Positions 51,033-62,112 of a stretch of 64,000 bases of DNA are shown here, one piece after another. Both the position numbers and the translations under genes were made by a program. The DNA comes from Thereva unica (taxonomy: Eukaryota > Arthropoda > Insecta > Diptera > Therevidae), in assembly GCA_949987705.1 (NCBI GenBank), contig OX465282.1, positions 60,695,922 through 60,759,921 on the forward strand, written 5' to 3'. Below the pieces are notes generated by a model. It searched no databases. It was not told where the DNA came from and saw nothing but the letters and a program-made list of their open reading frames with translations. Each line of letters starts with the position of its first letter. Within the stretch, counting starts at the first letter, position 1.

Positions 51033-52175
51033 TGGTTCATAACCTTCTATATAGAAAGCCATGCTCATGCCATGTTCACACACACATGTAAGCAATTCGG
51101 TGGTCCGGGTGCAATATTCAGTTTCTGTCAAATCGTATGGAGAAGTGGATTTTAGAATTATTTTTTGTTATTGTTTAGTGAAATAATTATGTTAAAAGAA
51201 AGGTATTTAGTCGATATGCCTGACAACAATTGAATTAAAACGTTGGCATGGAAGTGATACCTAGAAATTAAGAAGTTTATTTCGATTTTAGTGTTTTTTA
51301 GTGTCTTACAGTGGAAACTATTATATTCATGTAAACCTCATGTGATTTGATTAAAGAAATTTAAAAAAATTGAGTGATTAAATGTGTTAATTGTAAAGGT
51401 GGCCACTTTGTTTACATTCGCGGTGGTTATCCCGTGTTTCATTAGAAAAAAATGTTGAGTTTTTCATGTTGTGCGGTGGTAAATAATAAGAATTACATGC
51501 AGAAAAATGCTAAAGAAAGACCTAAAGTTATTGTTTTGATTGCCATTTAAATTGGGGCATATATGCATTTATGAAGGTTTTATCTTGGATATAAAGCCAT
51601 TGCACATTTTGCCGATTACTGCTATACCCACAGTATAGAATGATTTTATATCCAAAATTAAATATTTATACATAAATGCACAAAATATGCCCCAATTCAA
51701 ATGTCAAACAAAACAATAACCTTAGCACTTTGTTTCACATTTTCTGCACTTATATCTTAAATAATTACACCATAATGAAGAAACTATTCACTTTAAAATC
51801 ACTGCAAATTCGATTACTATTGTTGGCCCACTGTATGGCACTAAAAAACACTAAAATTTAACTAAAATTCATAATTTTTGGGTATTACTTCCATGCCAAC
51901 ATTTTAATTTAATTGTTGTCAGGCATATCAACTAAATAACTTTCTTTTAACATAATTAGTTCACCGAACAAACAAAAAATAATAATTCTCTCTCTCTCTG
52001 TTTCACAGCAATATGTAATTATTTTCATAAAATTATTCGCGCCGAAATAATTTTACCACGTTCGATTTGAGTATTTTCGTACATAACCTTGTTAGGTTTG
52101 ACGTTTCAGCCGGACCACAAAATAATACACACACAACTGCCGTACATGGCTTTGTAGTATAGAAGGTTGTGCTTG
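51033..52175. mobile_element. 1.1-kb palindromic (foldback) element
   Basis: Left CATAACCTTCTATA, AAGCCATG, GGTGGTCCGGGTG; right the complements near 52100-52175. Further pairs are TATGCCTGACAACAATTGAA (51216) with TTTAATTGTTGTCAGGCATA (51910), and ACTTCCATGCCAAC with GTTGGCATGGAAGT. The centre is near 51590. No transposase. Confidence 0.8.
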
Positions 52176-52587
52176 GTTCCTTGGTTTCTTAATTAATGAA
52201 AGATCACAGATGTAGTGGTAATTACCACTGCTGCCAGGTAAGCAGAGACCCTCGCATACAGAGCACTCCGCAACCCAACGTATTTTCGATAAAAGGATTG
52301 TTAATGTACCGCACAGTTTCCCCACTCCGGCTAGCCGTATGCGTGCCAGCAGTGCAGGAAATCAGTGTTGCCAATAACAAATCGAAATTCAGAAGATGTA
52401 TTGGGATATTTCCATTTAGGTGAATCCTTTGAATAGAGAAGATAAGGAACCAAAAATAGCGTACATGTACACGGATTTAAGGGAAGCACAATCAATTGGG
52501 ATCAAGAAATTTTCTCTCTAATTCTCTCCCTCCACTTTAACCCCAACAACAAAATACATTGACTTTAACCACAACAACAAAATACAT

Positions 52588-52745
52588 TGTCTAACCCGGA
52601 CATAGGCGTAGTGAAAATTGTTCAGGTTTTGCGAAGGGTCTGCTTCAAATATTTAGCCAATGAGTCTCACCGAGATGGTTGCTGAGAAACGATATCCCTC
52701 CAGGTTTTTGAATAAATATAACACAGCCACTGTCCGGGTTAGACA
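52588..52745. mobile_element. 158-bp MITE with TGTCTAACCCGGACA ends
   Basis: TGTCTAACCCGGACA at 52588 and TGTCCGGGTTAGACA ending 52745, exact complements. Just left, CAACAACAAAATACATTG is tandem (52543, 52572). The target duplication is unclear. Confidence 0.75.
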
Positions 52746-53428
52746 CAAATACGAAAAGAATGCTATGCATTAGTGTTGCCAAAATGCTTCCCCGTGTTTA
52801 ATAAATTGCTCTTCCTCGTCTTCTCTATTCAAAGCACTGACATATAGAATGGACTGCTTATGAGAAATTTTTCATGGCACCAATTTGTTCCATAGGCTAC
52901 AAACCTTTTTTCACTCCATGTAAACACCGGAATCACTTTTGAAATTTACATTTTTTTAAATACGTACTTAAAACATTAAAACAACACAAATATTTTGTTT
53001 AAAAAAATTAATAAACACTATTTTCACTTTTTCACCTTTTAAAATGCCTTTTTTTTCATTAATTTGCAAATTTTATGTGTATCTGATTTAAGTTCTTAAC
53101 GCCTGTTTTAGCAACTGACATTCTGTATGTCAAAATCCGGGGGCTTATGGGGAAAAGAGCAAAAGATATAAACATCACTATACCCGTCTATTTTTTTCTA
53201 ATGGATTTAACGCAAAAGATATAAACATCACTATACCCGTCTATTTTTTTCTAATTGATTTTATTTCTGAGTGCTTCTGTCAGTTTGGGGGCTTATGGAT
53301 GAGCGAGCGACTATACCTTTTTGGTGCCATCGGTTTGTATGGGAATAATTGCTGATGAGCAGTCCATTATTATGGCTGTGTTCCGAAATATAACCCAGTA
53401 TACTGGGTAGTGAAAACGACGTCATTGA
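52746..53428. other. unassigned interval with a 54-bp tandem duplication
   Basis: GCAAAAGATATAAACATCAC through TTTTTTTCTAAT repeats at about 53159 and 53213. GGGGGCTTATGG occurs on both sides. No gene. Confidence 0.5.
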
Positions 53429-53680
53429 TTGATGCTATATTTTCTGGATATTCTGGATATTAATGTGTCGGACAGTTCCACTAGATTTTACGTCAACCAG
53501 TCTCTGACATCCCATGATAGACTGATTTTCCTGCGAGCCCGACGCTTGAAGGCGGATGGAAGACTATTCCATGCATACGTGGTCAATGGCAAAGTATTTG
53601 TCAAAGCCAGTGCAAATAGCTCCTCCATATGGATTGATGATGCGTCGACTCTGGATACTCTTGTGGAGCAGAATAAATAA
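53429..53680 (+). pseudogene. LINE ORF1 C-terminal fragment
   Basis: TRFYVNQSLTSHDRLIFLRA, then KADGRLFHAYVVNGKVFVKA and SSSIWIDDASTLDTL. This matches the end of ORF1 of CR1/Jockey-group LINEs, whose last residues follow a 'FVNE-LT ... lyaWV-nGkvfvr' pattern. The upstream RNA-binding part is missing because the copy is 5'-truncated near 53430. About 580 bp, including a MITE, separates it from ORF2. Confidence 0.75.
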
Positions 53681-53941
53681 TGACGTATGCTTTGATTTCT
53701 TTTTGTTTTTAATTTATCAAGTTTCTTTTTTTTCATTCGTTTTTATTTTTCTTCAGTTTAATCTTTCAAATTTTTAATAGATAAGTCAAATTTCTTCTTA
53801 TTCTTCTTATTTTAATTTTTTTTTTAGCTTAGTTCTCTTTTTTTTTTGAAATGATAAAGTTTTCATTTTTTAGTTTTTTCTCATTTGTATCGGGGCTGAA
53901 GTCTTACTCTGTTGTCTTCTGCACACCTACATGTACCCTTA

Positions 53942-54296
53942 AGGTATGTATCCACCAAGGCAAACGAACATTTGCTCGCGGGCAAAATGACGTCACCAAA
54001 AAGAGCTCATCGCAGCTATGAACATCAACAATGTTTGCTCCTAGGCAAATCAAACCAACAAGGTGCTTGCGTGCAAATGTTATCCAAATCCAATGGGACG
54101 CAAAAATTTGCTCACTAGAACTCGAAATAAGCACTCCACACAAGAAAATGTTTCTTTCGTGCAAAGCTTTGCACACGATCATTTGTTTTCGGTGGATACT
54201 AATTTAAAATTGCAGGCGAGCAAAAAGCTTTTTACGCCATTGTGACGTCATTTTGCTCGCGAGCATATGTTGGCTTGCCTTGGTGGATACGTACCT
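53942..54296. mobile_element. 355-bp MITE, TIR AGGTATGTATCCACCAAGGC, duplication TTA
   Basis: Left AGGTATGTATCCACCAAGGC, right GCCTTGGTGGATACGTACCT; pairing runs on through TTTGCTCGCG and AAAATGACGTCA. TTA at 53939-53941 and 54297-54299. It lies between ORF1 and ORF2 and supplies the reported N-terminus of the ORF2 frame. Confidence 0.88.
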
Positions 54297-54305
54297 TTAC
54301 GCTTG

Positions 54306-57170
54306 ATGTCGGGTAGCGTTCCTTCTCGCCGTGATGTGAACGGAAATATAAGTCAAATCCTATTACGAATTTTTGTCTCGCAATCTAGTGGATTGAAGGT
54401 CTGTCATCTCAATGCGCGCAGTTTAATTAGGAGTATTGATGAAATAAGGTATATCTTTGCAGACTCGAATGTAGATATCATCTGTTTCTCTGAAACTTGG
54501 TTGAAGCCGGACTTACCGGATTCACTTATCTCCATACCTGGATATAATGTCCTTAGATCCGACCGATTTGATAGGCGTGGGGGCGGTGTCGCCATTTACT
54601 TTAAAGCTGCCATATCGTATAGACTTGCAGCTTCATCAAATGATGGAGTCGAATTTATTTTTGCTGAATTATTTGGGGGTGAAAACAAGTGCCTCATAGA
54701 AGCTATTTATAAGCCTCCCGGAATTTCTAATCTAGAACCGCTGTATTCCTGTATTGAAAGGTTAGGATGTTGTTGCCCTCATATTATTCTTTGTGGAGAC
54801 TTTAATTTGAATGTTCTTAACCCGAATAATTTAGCCAGCGACTTCTTTTCGATCTTAAATTCGTACTCTCTATCAATCGTTAATACTGCTCCAACTCATT
54901 TCACTGGGTCCTGTTCCTCTTTACTAGATTACTTTATAGTTAATAATATAAACCTTGCAACCTTTTCAAATCAAATATCTGTTCCTGGAGTCTCTGACCA
55001 TGACCTCATCTTCTTTAATTATAACATTTTTCCTACTACGGAAAATTTTACTAAGCCACACTATTTTAGAAATTTCAGAAATCTCGACCGCGTCAGCTTA
55101 CTTGCTGAAGCGTCCTCACTCGACTGGAGTAATATATATTCAATGCCAGACGTTAATGCTCAGGTTGAACACTTCAACAAACTCAGCCTATATCTTCTAG
55201 ACAAATACGTGCCGTTAAAGTACTACAGATCCAATAAAAAGGTGTGTCCTTGGTTTTCGCCTATAATTGAATCCCTGTTTCGACAGCGTGACAAAGCCTA
55301 CGTTCACTGGAAAAAGTGCAAATCGAATGGAAACTGAACCAAATTCCGCTCGCTCAGAAATCGTACTACGAACGCAATAAAAAAAGCCAAATCGGACTAT
55401 TACACAGCCAAACTTGATGCTAATTTACCCCCTCAAGTGATTTGGAAGAACCTTCGTAACATCGGAGTTACCGGCAAACATCTATCACAAGTTGACATTG
55501 ACCCCACTGTTCTTAACAACTTTTTTACGTCTGTTGGCTCTGCTTCCAGCGGCAACAGTGACATAGTCAACTCAGCTTCAATATCAGAATCCTCCAGTAG
55601 TTTCTCCTGTGTCGTTTCGAACATCGTTTCTGATTCCGGTTTTTGTTTTATGAGAGTGTCAGAGGAGAACGTCATTTCTGTCATCAACTCTATTAGATCA
55701 AATGCAGTCGGCGTTGACGGCATTAGTTTAAAATTTCTTCGAATTATTCTTCCCTCCATGCTTCCTTTTCTCACCCACATTTTTAACTCCTGTCTAACGT
55801 CCTCTACTTTCCCATCTTTGTGGAAGAAAGCAAAAGTTACTCCAATTCCTAAAAAATCCAACGCCTCTCTTCCACAGAACTTCCGACCCATTAGTATCCT
55901 TTCTTGCCTCTCCAAAACTCTGGAAAAGCTAATGTACATTCAAATGGTCCAATACCTTGAATCTTATTCCTTTTTAACTGAATTCCAGCATGGCTTTAGG
56001 AAGAACCACAGTTGCAGTACTGCCCTCCTAAAATTAACTGATGATCTACGCCTGAACATTGATCATGATCATTTAACCATTCTCTCACTGCTGGACTTCT
56101 CGAAAGCTTTCGACTCTGTAAATCATACGCTTTTATGCCAGAAAATATCTTCTCAATTCAACTTCTCATCGTCCGCTGTCCGTCTTATTTGGAATTTCAT
56201 AAGCGGTCGATCTCAAAAGGTTTGCACAGACAATTATGGGTCCAGTTTCTCACTCCTATCTAAGGGCGTACCTCAAGGTTCTATACTTGGACCGCTCCTC
56301 TTCTCTCTCTTCATTAATGATCTCCCAAAAGAACTGAATTTTTGTAAAGCCCTGTTGTACGCGGACGATGTTCAAATCTACCTTAGCTGCCGACTTGGCA
56401 TGATTGAGGATTGTATTTGGCGAATCAATAAAGACCTCGAGGCGATTTCTGGGTGGGCGAGAGGGAATAGATTGCAACTAAACCCTGACAAGCCTCAAGC
56501 AATAGTCATATCTAAAAATGTTATAAATACCAATGGATTCCCTGCAGTATTATTAAACCGTAATATCATTCCGTTTTGTGATAAGGTAAAGAGTCTGGGG
56601 GTTTTTCTGAATAAGAATTTAACATGGTCGGATCATATTAACTATATAATTGGCAAGGTCTATAGCAGTCTACGAAAACTTTGGTGTACGTCGAACTTTA
56701 TACCACTCCATACTCGCTCAAAGCTTGCTAAATCTCTTTTAATGCCCTTAATAACATATAGTGATGTAATCTTCTGTAAACTCGATTCATTCTCCCAGCT
56801 AAAATTGAATGTAGCACTCAATTCTATTGTCCGATACGTTTATAAAATCCGCCGATTCGATCACGTTTCATCATATTTTCAAGATTTCCTTGGTTGTTCT
56901 TTCTCGACATATCTTAAAATTCGGCTTATCGTATTCCTCTATAAACTCCTCATTTCGGGTAAACCGCAATGTCTCCGAGAAAAACTCACATTCCTTCAAT
57001 CTACTAGAACTAATAATTTACTTATGCCCCATTACTCGTGCTTACAATCTAAACGCTTATTTTTCGTTCACGTCACTAGTTTGTGGAATTCTCTACCTGT
57101 AGATGTTAAGCGAGCTGGTGCTGTAGGGAAGTTCAGAAGGCAACTTATTGTTAATTTTTCAGCCCCCTAA
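54306..57170 (+). pseudogene. CR1/Jockey-like LINE ORF2 (endonuclease + RT), one TGA stop
   Basis: A 955-codon frame interrupted only by TGA at 55335-55337. The start MSGSVPSRRDVNG at 54306 is preferred because codons upstream derive from the MITE. Endonuclease: KVCHLNARSL, ICFSETWLKP, RRGGGVAIYFK, IILCGDFNLNV, SCSSLLDYFIVN and GVSDHDLIFF, all catalytic positions present. RT: NAVGVDGISLKFL, KKAKVTPIPKKSN, FRPISILSCLSKTLEKLMY, DFSKAFDSVNHTLL, KGVPQGSILGPLLFSLFIND and ALLYADDVQIYL (YADD). A C-terminal domain of about 200 residues ends VKRAGAVGKFRRQL. Only one stop suggests a young copy. The clade assignment is by motif similarity. Confidence 0.9.
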
Positions 57171-57392
57171 TTTAGTCAATTTAGACAGTAAAGAAGTAGT
57201 CATTTTAAATTTTAAATTTTCAAGTTTTTCTGTTTTTTTTTCTCTTTCTTTGATGTCTCATCTAAAGTAATGTAGGTTACCACATTTTCCATATAATTAA
57301 CATCTCCTTTGGCCTATGTACATATGTAAAGGCTTGTTCTTTTTTGTACAAATATGTTTTTCTTTCTTTAAATAAATAAAATAAATAAATAA
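57171..57392 (+). repeat. LINE 3' UTR with AAATA tail
   Basis: About 200 bp then AAATAAATAAAATAAATAAA at 57371-57390, a short microsatellite tail as in CR1-type LINEs rather than a poly(A). Confidence 0.7.
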
Positions 57393-57921
57393 GAAATGCG
57401 CTTATGTATTTTCAAATTTCCCCTTCGAAATTTGTTGCGACTAGGCTAAGGGACGGGAACGGCATGCAGGGATTCTACTGCGCATGGAAAACGCGACTTT
57501 CTCGGCATCAACTCTTTTGGCGCGACCTCTATTGTTTTGTTCGGGAAGGGCAAAGAGGATGAAAAATGAAGGATTTCGTGGCCGATGGGTGAAATTTGAC
57601 AATAAGGGAGTGAAATGAATCGGCGGGATAACTTTAATAGGAAATTTGGCATCAAGCGTTTTTTATTATGTTGAGAAAACTGAAAAGGTTTTTAGGGATT
57701 ATTTCGTTTTTGAAATAATGAAAAAATGACAAATTTCTACATTTTTTGCTCAGGTATTTTAGTTCGTAGAAATTTGAAATTTTTACGGATAATTATACTA
57801 GGTACTATTGAGATATCTAAAATAATTTTTATTTTTGATTTTTTTTATGTGGCATGGTCAAGTCTTTGTCCCTTTGCATCGTTAGCACGTTATGTCCTTC
57901 AAGTCAAGATGCCATGTCTAC
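57393..57921. other. unassigned flank
   Basis: No gene or repeat recognised between the LINE tail and the Tc1 element. Confidence 0.4.
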
Positions 57922-58159
57922 TACGTTGTGCAGATAAGTTTAAGACCACAGTCATATTTGGGAGAAGAGGAAAGTTGTCATAGCATTTTCCCGTAAGATA
58001 AGTAACATACAGAAATAAGTAAAATATGAAAATGTTTGTTATTTTGTTCTTTAGTTACCAGAAAATTTTTATTTTGATAACATTAAAACTAACGGAATTA
58101 TAATTTGAATTCCAGAAAAACAAGTGCATATAAGTTTAAGACCATGACAAATATTTATT

Positions 58160-59140
58160 TTATCCCTTAAAATAATAGCCTCTTGCATTAATGCAATCGT
58201 GTATTCTGCGTGGAATTGATTCAACCATATTTTGGAATGACGTCGAAGGAATTCTATTCCATTCTTCTTTTAAAATGCTCGATAAATCCTCGATGTTCGC
58301 AGGTTGTCTTTTGGCCACTCGTTGCTTCAACATTTTCCAAACATTTTCGATAATGTTAAAGTCGGGACTGCACGCTGGCCAAGGAAGAACATTCACATTT
58401 TCCTGCTCCAACCAGTTCAATGTTCTTCGAGCAGTATGAGGACGAGCATTATCCTGTTGGAACACTGCTCCTCTTAACGGCATTTCTTCATCCATGAATG
58501 GAATCATGTTTCTCTGGAGGATTTCGATATAAGAATGTTGGTCGACTGATCCATGTATAATTTCCAAATTGGTGCGTCCATACCAGGATATGCCTCCCCA
58601 AACCATGACTTTACCACCTTGACCCTGCCTTTGAGTTTGTACCGTGGAGACATGGTATTCTTCCGACGCGAGCCTGCGAATTTTTACCACCCCATTCGGG
58701 AAAAGTTGAAAGCAGCTTTCATCCGAGAAGAGCACTCTTCTCCAGTCTGTAGAAGACCAGTTTCGGTGAAATCTGCACTACATCATCCTTGCTGTTGCAT
58801 GTCTCGCTGTCAAATGTGGCTTCTTACGAGGATAGCGGCTCCTGTATCCTTTTTCGCAAAGCAAAGACCGAATATACCCACCGCTTATTTGGACTCCGGT
58901 CTTCTCATGAAGTTGGCATGATAATTCGGAGCTGCTAGCACGTCGATTTGCCATAACTAAACGTAAAAGTGTCCTGCGGACTCTTGGGGTTACTTTTTTG
59001 GGAGCACCACTCCGTTCCATATGTTCCACGGTACCTGTTTCCCCGAATCTCTTAAAAGCTTGGTGGACACAAGTTTTACTAATTGCTAGCTGGCTTGCTA
59101 CATCTCTTTCTGAAAGACCTGCTCTGCGAAGTTCCACGGC
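58160..59140 (-). pseudogene. Tc1 transposase (DD34E), one frameshift
   Basis: N-terminal half (58778-59137): two helix-turn-helix units, ELRRAGLSERDVASQLAISK and VRRTLLRLVMANRRASSSEL, ending TARHATARM. C-terminal half (58160-58735): VLFSDESCFQLFP (Asp 1), VMVWGGISWYGRT, VFQQDNARPHTARRT (Asp 2), PACSPDFNIIENVWK (Glu, 34 residues after Asp 2) and VESIPRRIHDCINARGYYF. The frames differ, with a break near 58740-58790 between the DNA-binding and catalytic halves. The reported start is a GTG; no ATG is obvious upstream, so the N-terminus is also slightly damaged. About 335 residues in total is normal for the family. Confidence 0.92.
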
Positions 59141-59442
59141 CTTGATTCAAAAGACAAGTCGAATTTGAATTTGAAAAATAATATTTCACTAAAAATAACG
59201 GTGTCACTTTCCACAAAGTGATGACATCAACCGCTTTTCTACCCATTTTAGACAGTATATTCAGAAGATCTCAAAACTCAACCAAGAACTTTCAAAAATT
59301 AATTTTCTTTCTGAAGTTAATCACATATAGCCTACTAACTTCGTAGAAAAATCCAAATGTGGAACCTGTATTGTTAACTGATATTTGTTAACGAAAGAAC
59401 AATACAAAAACTGATTGGCATGTTTATGGTCTTAAACTTATA

Positions 59443-60678
59443 TGGGTGTTTCTCACCAAAGTGGTAAAATCGCTGTCCTTGGCAAATATTACGTAAACTA
59501 TGGTGAGAAATATTTATATTTCTGCAAATTTCAATTTATAACTATCTAAACAATATAGAAAATATCTCACTTAAAAACCTATATGGTTTCAATAACGTAT
59601 TTTTTAGGTCTAAAAACAGTCCCCTAGCCGGTCCCCAAACCAAAATATTTTCTATTGAGTTCATTAATTGAACTAATATTTTAAAAACAATTAACTTATA
59701 TAACACAATCTAATCAATATGAAATGATATGCTATTAGACTCTAATATCAATTTATTTAAACAATTTTTTGATTAGTTTAATTTAACCTAAAGTTGGTCC
59801 CCGAATTTCATGAACAGTCCCCTGCCAAAGTTTCGAGTTACGCATCAGGACATCTACAGTAAAGACAGACTTGTTAATGGGCGTAACGAAACGTGAACGA
59901 CATGAAATTAGCTTTGTTACCCCCAAAAGTAGCTATACCTCATTTTGTTTAGTGTTACAAGAGTTAGAGGGGCACATGCGCGTATCGGTACGCAACATTC
60001 GACAGTCCTCTGCTAAGTGTTATTTTTCTTTTTTTAAAGTGTTCCAGTTTTCTCTATTGTGCATAGTTTTAAATAAGATGGCTTATATTGTTTCTATATA
60101 ACAAAATAAAGTCATACTGAAGGAATTTTATGGTACCGTACCAATTACACAAATTAAACAGTCCCCTGCCAACAGTCCCCGTCAACAGTCCCCCGCTACA
60201 TACAGAAACAGGAGACTGTTTCATTTATTAGGGCACTGTTATTGTACTTTTGCCTTTGTTTTAGGTCTATAACCATCTGTTAATCATGGCGCGAGAAAGA
60301 AGAAAGTGTCTAAGGAAGAAATAAAAGTTCACAAATTTACTTGGAACTACACAGAGAACTTGGAACTACCAAAGAAGACTGTTTTATTTTTATATATATG
60401 CGTCATGAGGAATGTTTTTAAAGTATATATACTACTAATAAATGCTCATTTCACTTATATATACAGTCCTCTGACATATGCAACAGTCCTCTGACATATG
60501 AATTTTTTAAATTTACTCAATAAGTCCTAAAATAAAACAAATATGTTTGGGTCCCTTACTGTTTATTATCCACCAGATAGATATCTATTTAATTGTATAT
60601 TTTTTTTTCATATTCACGTAAAAAAGTTACTGGGACAGATTTCTTGCAAAAATTTACCAGTTTACAGAGAAACACCCA
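59443..60678. mobile_element. 1236-bp element nested in the Tc1 right TIR, rich in CAGTCC motifs
   Basis: TGGGTGTTTCTC at 59443 and GAGAAACACCCA ending 60678; TA at 59441-59442 and 60679-60680. Joining the flanks restores the Tc1 TIR sequence ACTTATATGCAC. Interior ORFs are short and unrecognised. ACAGTCC(C/T)CTG-type motifs recur at about 59616, 59814, 60002, 60158, 60172, 60185, 60464 and 60484. Confidence 0.8.
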
Positions 60679-60934
60679 TATGCACGTGTTTTCTGAAATT
60701 CGAATCATAATTCCGTTAGTTTTATTGTTATCAAAATAAAAATTTCCTGGTAACTAAAGAACAAAATAACAAACATTTTCATATTTTACTTATTTCTATA
60801 TGTTACTTATCTTACGGGAAAATGCTATGACAACTTTCCTCTTCTCCCAAATATGACTGTGGTCTTAAACTTATCTGCACAACGTACATACAGTAGTAGT
60901 AGTAGGTTTAGATTAGTCTGGATGATGCGTGAGT

Positions 60935-61020
60935 AGATGTCAATGAACCGTACGTTTGATCTGTTAGGTGTTATAAGGACTCAACAACACCAACTGTGTG
61001 TTCTAGTTATTAACGAAGGG
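60935..61020 (+). repeat. third copy of the 30.2/34.5-kb dispersed repeat
   Basis: GATGATGCGTGAGTAGATGT, ATGAACCGTACGTTTGATCT and GGTGTTATAAGGACTC correspond to similar strings at 30150-30265 and 34508-34590. May be an LTR-adjacent part of a shared element. Confidence 0.5.
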
Positions 61021-61026
61021 GGGGTA

Positions 61027-61258
61027 TGTAGTGGACCGGGGATGTCCCGGGTTAGCTAATCTTGAAAAAAAAGGTGCGTGTAAGTGAAAGCTGCAAAACT
61101 TAGTGAGGGTTGCTAGCTACATTTATACTGTGGCTTGAAGGTGTAGTGGACGTGTAGAACAGAACCACCATAAGTTCACATAAGCCACTGCAATCGAAAC
61201 CGTAATCAAGTCACATAGTGATATATTTATTTTTTATTTTGGGCTTGCAGAAGCCACA
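61027..61258 (+). repeat. Ty3/gypsy LTR (CsRn1-like), solo or truncated
   Basis: TGTAGTGGACCGGGGATGTC at the start and GCTTGCAGAAGCCACA at the end, 232 bp, TG...CA bounded. The following TGGTGACCCCGAC identifies it as a 5' LTR with primer site. No gag-pol follows. Confidence 0.6.
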
Positions 61259-61262
61259 AAAT

Positions 61263-61275
61263 TGGTGACCCCGAC
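61263..61275 (+). promoter_or_regulatory. primer-binding site resembling tRNA-Trp
   Basis: TGGTGACCCCGAC matches the complement of the tRNA-Trp 3' end, the primer used by CsRn1-group gypsy elements, and lies 4 bp after the LTR. Confidence 0.55.
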
Positions 61276-61814
61276 CCCGCGACACGCGGAAATCGTGAAA
61301 TATCATAGTGCAATATCATCGTCAAATATCATACAACAATTGAATTACACATTATTTAACTCATAAAATAATGAGAAGTGCGTCAGAAAATTGGCAAAAT
61401 TATAATCATTCCATAATGTGGTGCAAATAATATATTCAAAGAATATTACAAGTGCACATTTACTAAAAATTTTCATAGTTTACAGCTATTTTAAATATCA
61501 TTACACTCTTTTAATTATTGTTCTTTTGATTGATTGATTTTGATTGACGGTATATACTTATATATCATTTTTCAGACCTTGGAAATCGTTTTCAGGTCTA
61601 ACCGAATATAGAATACTGTTATACTCATATAATACAGTAATCACTAATAGAGCTGAGTGAGTTTATCGAAAACCTTTACAATAGATAAAAAATATTTTTG
61701 TTAAACAATTGATGACCGTCTATGAAGACCAAGACGAAAAATACAAAGTGCAATATATACATATATAGTTTGGTTTTAATAAAGAATACGCCAATTTTGA
61801 TAAATTCGCCATTA
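61276..61814. other. unassigned AT-rich interval
   Basis: No retroviral gag despite the preceding LTR and primer site. Nothing recognised. Confidence 0.4.
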
Positions 61815-61910
61815 TTGGATAATAATTTAAGGCTTGCATTAGATAATAATTTAATGCTTGCATTGGATAATAATTTAACGCTTGCATTGGATAATAATTT
61901 AACATTATAT
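61815..61910. repeat. 24-bp tandem repeat, four copies
   Basis: GATAATAATTTAA(C/G/T)GCTTGCATT(A/G) repeats four times. ORFs here translate to an 8-residue repeat on both strands and are artefacts. Confidence 0.9.
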
Positions 61911-62112
61911 TCGAGTGTTATGACTTTAAACACAAAACCAATGTGAAACAACATTCATCAATTTGAAGGAAAATAATCGTAACAACAACAATCAAGAAAA
62001 ATGCAGATAAATTAATTTTTTTTTCAACATCGTTCACATTTTCATTCTTTTTATATATAATATTTATCATATTTTTATATTTATTTTTATATTTGACCTA
62101 ATGATATAAACA

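Larger units (their letters stand above)
57924..60884. mobile_element. Tc1-family transposon with ~215-bp inverted repeats of IR/DR type
   Basis: Left TIR 57924 to about 58138; right TIR about 60679-60884 plus about 59420-59442 before the nested insertion. TA duplication at 57922-57923 and 60885-60886. AAGTTTAAGACCA occurs twice in each TIR, at the outer end (GCAGATAAGTTTAAGACCAC) and at the inner end (GCATATAAGTTTAAGACCAT), the paired transposase sites of IR/DR elements. Confidence 0.9.

Noticed and set aside
53904..54182. 92-codon minus ORF inside the 355-bp MITE
   Set aside because: Palindromic MITE sequence; no conserved motif.
55433..55939. 168-codon minus ORF antisense to the LINE RT
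   Set aside because: Shadow of the ORF2 coding strand, which carries the RT motifs.
61676..61954. ORFs with an 8-residue repeat on both strands
   Set aside because: They are translations of the 24-bp tandem repeat.
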